Origin: Pseudomonadota bacterium
Lineage (GTDB): Bacteria > Desulfobacterota > Desulfobacteria > Desulfobacterales > Desulfobacteraceae
Direction of reading: 5' to 3'
Length of the DNA stretch: 32,688 nt
Assembly (NCBI GenBank): GCA_018821715.1
Contig: JAHJLN010000443.1
Location: 1 to 32,688, forward strand
This document shows, piece by piece, positions 21,485 through 30,653 of this stretch. The notes beneath the pieces are model-generated. The model saw only the letters and a list, made by a program, of their open reading frames with translations, was not told the origin of the DNA and did not search any database. Position 1 is the stretch's first letter. Every line of letters begins with the position of its first letter. Made by a program: the position numbers and the translations under genes.

Positions 21485-23961
21485 AATTCCCTCCAATTTT
21501 TAGAGTGTCGTTGGATAAAAGCATCAAGCTCTGTCTTGATATGTTCGCCTGCGCGACCTACCCAGGCAAGCGTATATGGATCAAGGTTAAAATTGATCAA
21601 TCGTTTCCCCTGCCCTGCCTGTACTATGTAGTAGTCACGCTTGGGTATGGCTGTGCTGACAATGTTTAGTTCCGCGCTGTTCAGGCCAAGTCCCATATAA
21701 TGCCGGGCCGATGTTTCGTTTTTTGCCGAACTGTTAGGCAAGAACACTTTTGTAAAACAAGACTCGTCAAGCACATCAATAATGCCGGAGTTTACCGCAT
21801 CACTGATCGACTGCGTGGCAAAGACAACTGAACAATTTCTTTTTCTTAATACCTTGAGCCATTCTTTCAATTTTTCACGGAACGTGTTGTTGCCTAAAAC
21901 AATCCAACCCTCATCGAGGCTTAAAACTGTTGGATTTCCATCAAGGTCATTTTCGATTCTATGAAAAATATAGAGCAGGACCGGCAGCATGTATTTTTCA
22001 TCGAGCCTCATAAGGTGTTCAAGCTCGAATATAGAAAAATCAGACAAGGATAAGTTGTCTTCTTCATTATCGAGCATGTCGCCTAAAACCCCCTGCCCTG
22101 TATAAGAATCTATGCAATTTCTTAAGTCTGTGTTTTGTAAAAGAACTTTAAAATCTGTCAGGCTTCTCATGTCTGATTCTTTTAACAGTTTCATTGCCTC
22201 TACAATGTCGCCAGTCTCTTGAGGTGTCGTGTCTCTTTTTAGCTGTAATTGAACCAATATAGAAACCCAATCAACAGCCCATTGAAAATCCTGCGCAGAA
22301 TCAATGTTTTTAAGAGGGCTGAACTGCAATTGCGATGATTTACCGGCCAGGTCATAATGATCCCCTTCAACACCTTTTGTTAACGTATAAAGGCTGTATC
22401 CCTTATCAAATGCATATACCTTTGCATTTTTAAACGCTCTGAACTGTGCCAGGATCAAGCCGATCAGGGTTGATTTGCCGGCACCGGTAGGACCGAATAT
22501 CAATGTATGCCCCACATCCCCAACATGCAGGTTAAACCTAAACGGCGTGATCCCCTCAGTTGAGGCATGCATTAATGAGGGAGTTCCTATTGGGAATTCC
22601 GGGTGGGGGCAGTGTCGCAACCCTGCCCAGATACTTGTTGTGGGCAATATATCAGAAAGCACCATCGTAGATATTGGCATTTGCCTCAAGTTATTGGAGA
22701 TGTTACCCGGTAAGCTCCCTAAAAATGCATCAGCTGTGTTGATGTCCTCCACACATGAGGTAAAACCTGTTTCAGACAATATGCGTTGAACCATTGTTGC
22801 ATTTTCAAAAAGAATTTCGCTGTCATGGCCGATTAAAGTAATAGTGCAGGTATGAAGACCGTAGGACACCAGACCGGATTCTATCTCTGAATAAGCAAGC
22901 CCCGCCTCTTCTGTCATGGCTACGGCATCCTGGTTGATCGGTCCTTTAGCTGTGTTGGCAAACTGGTCCCGCATCCCTCTTATTTTTTGCTGCCATTTTC
23001 TTTGCTGTTTCTTTGTAATCGAAATAGCTGTTTCCCTTGGCAGCATAATAAACCTGTGCGAAAGCCTATATTCACACGGCAATTTATCCAATGCTGACAA
23101 TATGGCCGGGGTACTTTCGATGGGATAACCGTTGACGGAAACGCAGATAATATTTTTATTGCCCAGGACGGAAATCAAGCCCGGTTCAAAATTTTGCACA
23201 CCAAATAATGATGTAATGTGCATGGGTGTTTGCGGGATATTAATATTCATGTATTGCCCTGTCAGGCAATAATTAATGTAATTTACCAATTCATCATTGT
23301 GGATTGACTGGTCAAACTCGTTCAAAGTGAAAATTGAACACATTTTATCAAGCCTGAGAACACTTTTTAAATTTTCTTCCAGAACATATAATTTTTCTTT
23401 AAAAAAATTAAGGTTCTTTGTAAATGTACTCTCTTGTATGGCCCCTTCTGGAGTGTCATACATTAAATCGGTTAATTTTTTTTCTCTGATTTTGGGGGGA
23501 ACATAGGTGATTAAAAAGGCATAGGTTGTTTCTGAATGGACCCCGCCTTCAAACATTTTTCTTCTTATGTTGTCTATGTTCCTTGTGATTGGATCAGGGA
23601 AAAATCGTTTCTCCGGAGATGGATACTGAGTTGCCGGTGTTCTTATCGCATCTATCTGGATTACAAAATTTTCGCCAAGATTTTTAATCGTGTCATTTAG
23701 AATGGCGCTTCGGCCTTCTAACTCAGCCGTTGTAAACGCCTGAATATCATCACCCTGGAAAAAAAACCCTGATAGCAAAGTTCCTTCGTTTGTTAAAATA
23801 ATACCATCATCAACCAGGGCGGTATAGTTTAGCAATTCGGAAAAACTTTGAGACTTATCTTTCTTTTTGAGTGTGATAAACTCTTTTTCGGTAAAATTGA
23901 AAAAGAAATTAACCAACACAATTAAGCAAATTCCGAATAAAAATATATAGAAAATATTCAT
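21469..23961 (-). CDS. trbE: Type IV secretion ATPase TrbE/VirB4
   Basis: 830 residues, the normal length. An N-terminal hydrophobic segment (about 1-25) is followed by the VirB4 N-terminal domain (LVDDGIILTNEGTLLSGFFFQGDDIQ). Walker A FGPTGAGKST is near residue 490 and Walker B LSLDEGW in the C-terminal RecA-like domain, then the FATQSISDA motif. VirB4 powers pilin extraction and substrate transport as a hexamer at the inner membrane. The ATG shares its A with the trbD stop (TAATG), so translation is coupled. No defects are seen. Confidence 0.95.
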   Translation of the reverse strand: MNIFYIFLFGICLIVLVNFFFNFTEKEFITLKKKDKSQSFSELLNYTALVDDGIILTNEGTLLSGFFFQGDDIQAFTTAELEGRSAILNDTIKNLGENFVIQIDAIRTPATQYPSPEKRFFPDPITRNIDNIRRKMFEGGVHSETTYAFLITYVPPKIREKKLTDLMYDTPEGAIQESTFTKNLNFFKEKLYVLEENLKSVLRLDKMCSIFTLNEFDQSIHNDELVNYINYCLTGQYMNINIPQTPMHITSLFGVQNFEPGLISVLGNKNIICVSVNGYPIESTPAILSALDKLPCEYRLSHRFIMLPRETAISITKKQQRKWQQKIRGMRDQFANTAKGPINQDAVAMTEEAGLAYSEIESGLVSYGLHTCTITLIGHDSEILFENATMVQRILSETGFTSCVEDINTADAFLGSLPGNISNNLRQMPISTMVLSDILPTTSIWAGLRHCPHPEFPIGTPSLMHASTEGITPFRFNLHVGDVGHTLIFGPTGAGKSTLIGLILAQFRAFKNAKVYAFDKGYSLYTLTKGVEGDHYDLAGKSSQLQFSPLKNIDSAQDFQWAVDWVSILVQLQLKRDTTPQETGDIVEAMKLLKESDMRSLTDFKVLLQNTDLRNCIDSYTGQGVLGDMLDNEEDNLSLSDFSIFELEHLMRLDEKYMLPVLLYIFHRIENDLDGNPTVLSLDEGWIVLGNNTFREKLKEWLKVLRKRNCSVVFATQSISDAVNSGIIDVLDESCFTKVFLPNSSAKNETSARHYMGLGLNSAELNIVSTAIPKRDYYIVQAGQGKRLINFNLDPYTLAWVGRAGEHIKTELDAFIQRHSKNWRELWPKY

Positions 23962-24236
23962 TATAAAAACCTATAAATTGAAGGTTTTGACATATAGAGT
24001 TTTCTTAATTTTATATGTCTTAAATAAATCGTGACCATAATAGGGTCTTTTTTTGCCATACGTCTTAAGATCCCAACGCCGATGAAGGCAACACCAATTG
24101 CCAGCAAAATTAAGTATATGCTTATGGTGATTGCCATTACCGTACAGATCATACCCAACGCTATCAAAGGGACGCGCTCACAACCGGCTATTAAAGCCGG
24201 TCGTGTCAACGCGCGGGCAATTCTAATCCTACGCAT
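23961..24236 (-). CDS. trbD: TrbD/VirB3-family inner-membrane protein
   Basis: 91 residues with a basic N-terminus (MRRIRIARALTRPALIAGCE) and a long hydrophobic double segment (VPLIALGMICTVMAITISIYLILLAIGVAFIGVG), then a basic tail (RHIKLRKLY). This is the VirB3/TrbD form, which associates with VirB4. It overlaps trbC and trbE by one base each (both junctions TAATG), fixing its limits well. Confidence 0.9.
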   Translation of the reverse strand: MRRIRIARALTRPALIAGCERVPLIALGMICTVMAITISIYLILLAIGVAFIGVGILRRMAKKDPIMVTIYLRHIKLRKLYMSKPSIYRFL

Positions 24237-24553
24237 TAGATAATTGCCCCTGCCCCTGCCACTGCCGGGAAGAAAACAGCAAGTGCATTCTGTGCTGTAA
24301 CCAGAAGACCTAATACAAGCACAACATACGATCCTCTTTTGGCAAATTCATTGAATTCTCCACCGAAAATTAACATCCCGCCCGTAATCATGATAGCGAT
24401 CAAAGCGATACCAAAAGCAACAGGTCCGGTAAGGGATGTTCTAAGAGTTGTGATGGGCGCTTCCCAGGGCAAACCGGTTGCGGCAAAAACTGCACAGGTT
24501 ACGATTACGGCCAAGAGGTTTAATCCGAGAATCAATAAAATTTGTTTTTTCAT
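24236..24553 (-). CDS. trbC: Conjugative pilin TrbC/VirB2
   Basis: The start is taken at ATG 24553, six bases after AAGGA; a TTG at 24559 is possible. The 105-residue prepilin has a signal segment (about 1-25, ending CAVFAATG), two hydrophobic helices (about 47-65 and 76-95) separated by a short loop (EFNEFAKRGSY), and a hydrophobic end FFPAVAGAGAII. In RP4 TraF trims and cyclises TrbC; the presence of traF in the same operon supports cyclic pilin here. It is the pilus subunit. It is followed by trbD with a one-base overlap. Confidence 0.9.
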   Translation of the reverse strand: MKKQILLILGLNLLAVIVTCAVFAATGLPWEAPITTLRTSLTGPVAFGIALIAIMITGGMLIFGGEFNEFAKRGSYVVLVLGLLVTAQNALAVFFPAVAGAGAII

Positions 24554-24575
24554 GTTCAATTCCTTATTATTAAGT

Positions 24576-25583
24576 TTATAAAAATTTGACTTCCTGATTG
24601 TTAATCAAGTCAGTCAGGTTATAGGTGCCTTTTGAAAAAGCCTGTAGACTATAAAACTCCTGAATTTTTCTTTTGTTTCCCGCTTTTTTAAAAAAAATGA
24701 TTTTATCAACTGTTCTTGAAATCAGACGTTGGCATTTATTATTAAAGGCAATTTGGCATAAATCCTCAAGCCGTTGAATAGCATCCAGTGCAGAGTTGGC
24801 ATGCAGAGAAAAAACACCTCCCTTATGCCCGGTGTTCCATGCTTGGAAAGCTTCTCTTGCCTGGTCTGCTTCCCGGATCTCGCCAATAATAATTCGTTTA
24901 GGGGACAATCTGAGCATGGTTTTAATACAACTGCCCAGTGGGTTGTTTCTATTTGAAATCATCTTGAAGGTGTTCGGGGCGTTTGACTGTATTTCGTCTA
25001 CATCTTCACAGATCACTAACCGGTCATGGGGAAATTGTTTGGATGTTTGGTCAACATATGCATTGATGAAAGTTGTTTTGCCTGTGCCGGTTCCACCAGC
25101 AATCAAAACATTGTCATAATTTTCAATTGAATCCTGCAGTAATGTGATCATTGCAAAATCCAAGATTTTATCATTCAGATAATCTTTGAATGTTAATATA
25201 CGAGTAGCTTTCTTTCTGATTGAAAAACCTGGGCCCGGTTTTGCTACAGGCGGTAAAACCCCTTCAAATCTTGCCCCAAGAAGAGGAAGTTCACCACCGA
25301 TGGTGGAAGAATTTTTATTGGCAACCTCATTAAGTGAGGTTGCTACGGTTTTAATAATAGACTCTCTGGCCTGGGGGGTGAGAACTGCAATTTTAGTTAT
25401 GTCTGATATATCCAATCGCTCAATCCAAACATTACCATCCGGGTTGACATTGATGTCGGTTACGTTGGGGTCGTTGAGAGCACTCATGATGGTGGGACCA
25501 AGCTCTTTTTCGAGTTTTTTAATAATTCTTTGCTGCTGTGTGTTGGCAGTTGGAAACGGTGTTATATCTATATAAGTGTTCAT
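24576..25583 (-). CDS. trbB: Type IV secretion ATPase TrbB/VirB11
   Basis: 335 residues. Walker A AGGTGTGKT is at residues 162-170, the Walker B-like GEIREADQAREA with the Asp box lies beyond, and the histidine box is GHKGGVFSLHAN. These are hallmarks of VirB11 hexameric ATPases that switch the machine between pilus assembly and DNA transport. It is the first gene of the transfer operon, followed by trbC after 22 bases. The GGAGAAAT site is about 12 bases before ATG 25583. Upstream is the shared control region facing the XRE regulator. Confidence 0.95.
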   Translation of the reverse strand: MNTYIDITPFPTANTQQQRIIKKLEKELGPTIMSALNDPNVTDINVNPDGNVWIERLDISDITKIAVLTPQARESIIKTVATSLNEVANKNSSTIGGELPLLGARFEGVLPPVAKPGPGFSIRKKATRILTFKDYLNDKILDFAMITLLQDSIENYDNVLIAGGTGTGKTTFINAYVDQTSKQFPHDRLVICEDVDEIQSNAPNTFKMISNRNNPLGSCIKTMLRLSPKRIIIGEIREADQAREAFQAWNTGHKGGVFSLHANSALDAIQRLEDLCQIAFNNKCQRLISRTVDKIIFFKKAGNKRKIQEFYSLQAFSKGTYNLTDLINNQEVKFL

Positions 25584-25636
25584 TAACGCTTGATTTCTCC
25601 GGATAAAAAAGCATATAAATCATTATTGTTAAGAAA

Positions 25637-25684
25637 ATGTATTTATATATTCAATGTGTCTATATAAATACATATTGAATATAT
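25637..25684. promoter_or_regulatory. Nested inverted-repeat operators between trb operon and XRE gene
   Basis: Perfect 13-base arms ATGTATTTATATA (25637-25649) and TATATAAATACAT (25661-25673) enclose 11 bases. A second inverted repeat, ATATATTCAAT (25645-25655) with ATTGAATATAT (25674-25684), overlaps it. Both are in the 102-base divergent region and end just before ATG 25686. They are the natural binding site for the adjacent XRE protein controlling both directions. Confidence 0.65.
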
Positions 25685-25685
25685 A

Positions 25686-25946
25686 ATGTCAAATGCTTTT
25701 TATATTATGCCCTATATTATTAAATTGAATGAGCTGCTCCTTCGTCACCAATTAAAATTAAACAGACAGATATCTATGTCTGAAATTGCTGCTGCAACAG
25801 GAGTTTCCCGCCCCCAACTTTCAAAACTAAGAACAAATCCAACCGAAAACACCACCATTAAAACCATTGAAAAATTATGTATTTTTTTTGATTGCAGCCT
25901 TGATGACATATTAGAATTCGATCCTCCTTTAAAAATTAATAAATAA
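25686..25946 (+). CDS. XRE/Cro-family repressor divergent from the transfer operon
   Basis: 86 residues with a helix-turn-helix of the XRE type: LNELLLRHQLKLNRQISMSEIAAATGVSRPQLSKLRT, then NPTENTTIKTIEKLCIFFDCSLDDILEF, the usual recognition and dimer helices. The ATG at 25686 has no Shine-Dalgarno and lies immediately after the operator, so the transcript may be leaderless; ATG 25707 is the alternative. Placed back to back with trbB and beside two inverted repeats, it is the best candidate for master repressor of transfer. Confidence 0.8.
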   Translation: MSNAFYIMPYIIKLNELLLRHQLKLNRQISMSEIAAATGVSRPQLSKLRTNPTENTTIKTIEKLCIFFDCSLDDILEFDPPLKINK

Positions 25947-25948
25947 AA

Positions 25949-26395
25949 CTAAATTGCTTCTACACAGCACCCTAAAAATTCAAGTCGGTAACCATTACCG
26001 AATTGCTCGATCAGATCTGCTATTGTCTCTTTGCATTTGATAAGTTCTGTTTCATCAATTATATAATCTGGATTGTCTGTTGCCAGTGCATCAATCGCTG
26101 TCTCTCGATCTGTTAAAATTTGCGTATCAAGAGGTGTTCCTAACTTGGCTTTTCTTTCAGGGGATATAGTCATGATAATTATCTGACTATCTATAATGAG
26201 TTCTTTCTGGCTGTGAGATAAGACAATACAAATATGTGGTTTTGGTGATTTTATTAAAAGGGCAAATTTTTGACTTTTTATGTATTCTTCAGCTTTTTCA
26301 GACTCAACAAACTCATTATGATAAATATTAAGAATGTAATACCCCGCTCCCCATGTTGTAACCGGAACGTGTTTTTTTGTTTTTTTAATCATCAT
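25949..26395 (-). CDS. Unknown 148-residue protein
   Basis: It begins MMIKKTKKHVPVTTWGAGYYILNIYHNEFVES and continues as a mixed alpha/beta cytosolic protein with a strand-rich middle (FALLIKSPKPHICIVLSHSQKELIIDSQIIIMTIS) and a helical, acidic C-terminus ending in CC. It has no signal peptide and no recognisable domain. It converges with the XRE gene (stops two bases apart). The 22-base direct repeats upstream (26474-26607) may regulate it. Confidence 0.5.
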   Translation of the reverse strand: MMIKKTKKHVPVTTWGAGYYILNIYHNEFVESEKAEEYIKSQKFALLIKSPKPHICIVLSHSQKELIIDSQIIIMTISPERKAKLGTPLDTQILTDRETAIDALATDNPDYIIDETELIKCKETIADLIEQFGNGYRLEFLGCCVEAI

Positions 26396-26473
26396 ATCTC
26401 CTAAAAAATTTCATTTGTTAATTTTTTTTCAGAGATCATTGCACAGTTAAATTTTTTTTGAGTCTTTCCTTGA

Positions 26474-26607
26474 CGAACTGACCACAATTTCTTACCGAAT
26501 TGACCACAATATTTTTATTTTTTAGTGATTTAAGTGGGTTATGGAATTGGAAGGTGAAATTATTTCCCGACGAAATGACCACAATTTTCCAACGAATTGA
26601 TCAAAAG
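26474..26607. repeat. Two pairs of 22-base-period direct repeats (IS21-like end or operators)
   Basis: CGAACTGACCACAAT (26474), CGAATTGACCACAAT (26496), CGAAATGACCACAAT (26571) and CGAATTGATCAAAAG (26593). Within each pair the starts are exactly 22 bases apart; the pairs are 97 bases apart. The arrangement and the TGTGGTCA core (reverse strand) resemble the multiple end-repeats of IS21-family insertion sequences. They equally resemble tandem operator sites in the promoter of the gene at 25949. No IS transposase is in the window, so if it is an IS end it is a solitary remnant. Confidence 0.5.
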
Positions 26608-26678
26608 TGAAGAAAAAATCACCTTTTTTTCAATAATTAAAGAAGCAGGTGTCTAAAAAAAAATAAAAAGAAAAAGAA

Positions 26679-29600
26679 TCATTCTTCTATTTGGGCGTAG
26701 CCATTGTTAACCATTACGTCAATAATTTTGGTAGAAACAGAAATTTTTTCTCCATCCACGTTGACTAAATACTTCTTTCTATTTTTATAGTCCTTATTAA
26801 TCTTTACGATTTTATTAGGGTTTATTAAGCAGGATCTATTTACCCTGATTAAATCCTTATGAAAAAAACACTCTATGGTTTTTAATGATGAATTTAAACT
26901 TATGCTATCATCGTTTTTATCTTCGTAAAGAAATGCTACTTTATCTTTCGAGCGTATGAATCGTATATGGTTTTTCAAACTGGCGATTGTAAAAATGTCT
27001 TTTATAAAATCTATATCACTCACAAGCCTTCTAAAACCTTTAATGATAATCTCGGCCTGAGCCTCAAGATTTTTAAAGTACTCTATGTCAACAGGGGATA
27101 CATCAACCTGAGTTTTAATGATAATAATAAAATTATTAATTTCCTTAAGATTGAGAATGATAAAGCCGTTTTTAACAATACCGTTTGAACGCCATTGGTC
27201 AAAAACCTTAATGCACTCTTTTTTATTTGAATTTGTACATTTTACCAATCGTTCATTTAAAAAAGTTGCCGCCATTTCTACTATTGGATCAGCAGTGACA
27301 TATGTAAAAACTTCCTTGGTAAGCTTGTCTACGTTTTTGAACGAGCATGTTTTATTTGCGAAGTCTCTTAGGTTAATTAGACGGTCTTTTGCTTTTGACG
27401 TAGCAAATTGACTTCTTACTCTGGCTAATAGTTCTTCTTTTGTAAAAGGCTTTGTTAAATAATCATTGCCGCCCAATGAAAAGCCTTGAACAAGATCAGT
27501 CACTTGATTTTTTGCAGTGATAAAAATCACAGGCATTTCAAAATGAGAATATTTCTCTCTAATATCTTTGCAAACAGTAAACCCGTCTATTTCTGGCATC
27601 ATGACGTCAAGCAAAATGAGATCTGGTTTATGGTCTTTTAAATACTCAATTGCCCCTTGCCCCGAATTACATTGATGCACTTTATATTTAGCCATTGTTA
27701 AATAATCGGTGACAACTTTTAAATTAAGAGGTTCATCGTCAACAACAAGGATCTGTTGGCCGTGTAATTCCGGTGCAATCTCTGAAATAACCTGAGCCTC
27801 ATTGGTATAATTCAACATCCTCGGTAGCTGCATTGATTCATTTTGAATAGTTTTAGAGCCTGAAGGCATGGTAAAACCAAATCTTGACCCTTTACCGAAT
27901 ACGGATTCTAAAAAAACTGAACCACCATGAAGCTCAACTAATGATTTTGAAATACTTAATCCAAGCCCCGATCCTGTGACCATATGCTCTACTTGCTCAA
28001 ATCGTTTATAAATTCGTCTTTGGTCTTTAGTTGAAATCCCTATGCCTGTATCTGTAACAGCAATATGAATCATATCTTTTTTTTTTGTTGCTGAGATCTC
28101 AATAGATCCCGACTCCGTAAATTTGCAAGCGTTGCTCACAAAATTTTGAATAATCTGGTAAAGCCGATTAGAATCAGCATGAACAAAAAAAGTATCTGGA
28201 TTAATAGAATTTATTAGTTCAACAGGTTTGTTTTTTAACAATGGTTGAGATACGCTAACAACAACACTTACAACCCTATTTAAGTCAAATGATGTTAGGT
28301 TGAGTTCGATATCTTGATTTTTTAATCGCTGAGCATCTAAAATATCGTTAACGAGTAAAGATAGACGCTGTGCGCTATTAATGATTATGGAAAGATTTGA
28401 TTTTGTTTCTTTATTTAATTCTCCTGCAATACCATCTTTTAAAGCATCAGCTATTCCCATTATGCCATGTAAGGGTGTCTTTAATTCATGGGTGGTGTTT
28501 GAAAGAAATTCATCTTTGAGGCTGCTCAACCTGTTCAATTCGATATTTTGATTAGATATCTCTGCTCTGCTTTTTGCAAGAGCCTTATAAGCTTCGGACG
28601 ATTTAATCGAGGTAAGAAAGGATTGAGTTAATAAGAAGAACAAATAACTTGGGACAAAAATACTAACAGAAGATATCCGGTTATCATAAATAATTTCACC
28701 CGCTAATCCAATCGTGAAGACTATTACACCAGACAAGGCAACTATAGAACCTTTCATCTTCATTTTCACAGCGGTTGCTGTTTGCATAAAAATAGATGCG
28801 AATATTATAATAATAAAAAGTTTATAGTATGATAGTAACCCTACATAAATAAATGCAGGTAAAAATAAAACACAGGCAATAAATATTCCCCATATAATTT
28901 TTACAGGCCGTAATAAAATTTCAGAATATTTTGTTGGATAAAGCGAATGGTTAAATATAAAAAAAGTTGGGCCAACACTATACGTAGTTATAAAGCCGAC
29001 CTTAAAAAGTATCCACCAATCCAGATTAATGAAAAATAAAGAGAATAAAAACCGCTCACTTCGTAGAAAAAAATAGAGAAAAGTGCATATACAAATAACT
29101 ATAAAATGAATGTTCGAATAATCTTTCTTATTAAGCCAAAATAAATAAAAATGGCTGATTGTCATAAAACCAACCAATCCTAACACCATAGCTTCTATAA
29201 AAATTTTTAATTCACGATAACTTTGAATATCTTTGTACTTTCCAAAAGAGATTGGCAGCCGAACACCACCATTGTTCATGCGGTAACTCGATACGTGTAA
29301 AGTGATATTATGCACACCTTCAGTCAAATAAAGCTCTTCAACGTAATTACGGATTTCGGGTATTTCACTATCTCGATTTGTACCAACCGTGCCATTCTCC
29401 CCAATGAGAACATCATCAATCCATAGTTTATGGGCTATCTGAATTATTGGAACATAAATCGCATATCTTTCGGCCTCTTTAATTTTTATTTTTAACCGGT
29501 ATGTTGCATGACCATATTTATCTTTATGCTTCCAGTTATCTAAGATGTTTCGATATAGTTTTTGTTTAGGGTCTTCAGATTCACCAGGAGACAATAATTT

Positions 29601-29774
29601 GTTCCAATAAAACTCCCATTCGCCATTTAAATAAACAAAGCCCTCGTCCTGAAAAGACCAATCTGTAAAATCAATTATTCCTTTTTCGGCTACCGGCATA
29701 TGGGGTGGTGCATAAACATTATTGCCACCAGATAAAAAGGCCAACAAAATAGCTATAAGTGAAAAGGCTTTCAT
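26679..29774 (-). CDS. DISM-7TM hybrid histidine kinase with receiver and C-terminal LytTR-like DNA-binding domain
   Basis: 1031 residues. A signal peptide or anchor is followed by a periplasmic DISMED2-like carbohydrate-binding-type domain (about 30-175, GEWEFYWNKLL... VRLPISFGKYKD). Seven transmembrane helices of the 7TM-DISM class follow (about 190-395). The HisKA box FLSNTTHELKTPLHG has H429, and the HATPase motifs include NFVSNACKF, DTGIGI and GSGLGLSI. The receiver (about 674-790) has phospho-acceptor D723 in LILLDVMMPEIDG and the KPF lysine. Residues 928-1022 read as a LytTR domain (FFHKDLIRVNRSCLINPNKIVKI). Sensing, phosphotransfer and DNA binding in one membrane protein is rare. It is 24 bases downstream of a hydrolase gene. 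Confidence 0.85.
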   Translation of the reverse strand: MKAFSLIAILLAFLSGGNNVYAPPHMPVAEKGIIDFTDWSFQDEGFVYLNGEWEFYWNKLLSPGESEDPKQKLYRNILDNWKHKDKYGHATYRLKIKIKEAERYAIYVPIIQIAHKLWIDDVLIGENGTVGTNRDSEIPEIRNYVEELYLTEGVHNITLHVSSYRMNNGGVRLPISFGKYKDIQSYRELKIFIEAMVLGLVGFMTISHFYLFWLNKKDYSNIHFIVICICTFLYFFLRSERFLFSLFFINLDWWILFKVGFITTYSVGPTFFIFNHSLYPTKYSEILLRPVKIIWGIFIACVLFLPAFIYVGLLSYYKLFIIIIFASIFMQTATAVKMKMKGSIVALSGVIVFTIGLAGEIIYDNRISSVSIFVPSYLFFLLTQSFLTSIKSSEAYKALAKSRAEISNQNIELNRLSSLKDEFLSNTTHELKTPLHGIMGIADALKDGIAGELNKETKSNLSIIINSAQRLSLLVNDILDAQRLKNQDIELNLTSFDLNRVVSVVVSVSQPLLKNKPVELINSINPDTFFVHADSNRLYQIIQNFVSNACKFTESGSIEISATKKKDMIHIAVTDTGIGISTKDQRRIYKRFEQVEHMVTGSGLGLSISKSLVELHGGSVFLESVFGKGSRFGFTMPSGSKTIQNESMQLPRMLNYTNEAQVISEIAPELHGQQILVVDDEPLNLKVVTDYLTMAKYKVHQCNSGQGAIEYLKDHKPDLILLDVMMPEIDGFTVCKDIREKYSHFEMPVIFITAKNQVTDLVQGFSLGGNDYLTKPFTKEELLARVRSQFATSKAKDRLINLRDFANKTCSFKNVDKLTKEVFTYVTADPIVEMAATFLNERLVKCTNSNKKECIKVFDQWRSNGIVKNGFIILNLKEINNFIIIIKTQVDVSPVDIEYFKNLEAQAEIIIKGFRRLVSDIDFIKDIFTIASLKNHIRFIRSKDKVAFLYEDKNDDSISLNSSLKTIECFFHKDLIRVNRSCLINPNKIVKINKDYKNRKKYLVNVDGEKISVSTKIIDVMVNNGYAQIEE

Positions 29775-29798
29775 CTTGGTTTTACAATCGTTTCAAGG

Positions 29799-30596
29799 TC
29801 AATTTAATTGATTTAGAATAGAATCCCAAACTTGGCCCCAGGCAAAGTAGAAATAGTGATCCTTGGCCTTTTGAATGGTGCTGTGGGAAATATTGTTTTG
29901 TCGGCTAATGGCATAAAGCTGTTCTATCGGATACCAGGTATCGTGGGTCGATATGTATGTATGAATTATATCTTTGTGAAAAATATAATTTGATATCGTA
30001 TTATGCCCCGGTATGTAAAAATCCTCTAAAAAATCTCCTATTTTAACATGATTGGAAAGCGTGTTAAGGCTTGATTTTAGATCATTCTGATACCAATAAT
30101 CAAGATCGAACCATTGTTCATCATGTAATAATTCTGATAGCAGATCTGGATCATTTGAAAATTTGCTTATAGACGTAATAAATTCATTTTGGGAGCCAAT
30201 TTTGTACATATAGCGAATAGATGCTCGAAAGTCCAAACTAGGTTCAATTAAAAATAATTTTTCAATATTAAGAATTTCATAATTTAATTGAAGCAGCGCA
30301 CTTGTACCGAAACTGTGTCCAACACCGATAAGAGGTACGGATAAAAGCTTATATTTATGCAAAAAATAGTAAAGGTCTTCTATTGCAGCCTTCATAGATA
30401 TTTGCCCACCGGATTTCCCGTGGGTTCTCGGATTGTACTGAACAACTGAATAGCCCATGTCGGTAAATTTTTTGACGGGCATCATGAAAACTCTAGTGTT
30501 ACCACCTATCCAGGGCCATACGATTATACATTTTTTTTCAAAATCTGATCTATCTACGATGATATCAAGTTTTGTATTATCTTTAACTTTAAACAT
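29799..30596 (-). CDS. Alpha/beta hydrolase
   Basis: 265 residues. The start opens with strands around CIIVWPWIGGNTRVFMMPVKKF (oxyanion region), followed by the nucleophile elbow VGHSFGTS, acid STHDTWYPIEQ and histidine KAKDHYFY near the C-terminus, so the catalytic triad is complete. There is no signal peptide, so it acts in the cytosol. It lies upstream of, and in the same direction as, the sensor kinase, 24 bases away, and is probably co-transcribed with it. It could make or break a small lipid or ester signal for that sensor, but this is inference; ordinary esterase or thioesterase activity is possible. Confidence 0.8.
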   Translation of the reverse strand: MFKVKDNTKLDIIVDRSDFEKKCIIVWPWIGGNTRVFMMPVKKFTDMGYSVVQYNPRTHGKSGGQISMKAAIEDLYYFLHKYKLLSVPLIGVGHSFGTSALLQLNYEILNIEKLFLIEPSLDFRASIRYMYKIGSQNEFITSISKFSNDPDLLSELLHDEQWFDLDYWYQNDLKSSLNTLSNHVKIGDFLEDFYIPGHNTISNYIFHKDIIHTYISTHDTWYPIEQLYAISRQNNISHSTIQKAKDHYFYFAWGQVWDSILNQLN

Positions 30597-30653
30597 TGTT
30601 GGTATTGTTTTGATTCCCCTATTATTTTTTTAGCCTCTCCAATTCCCATATTT

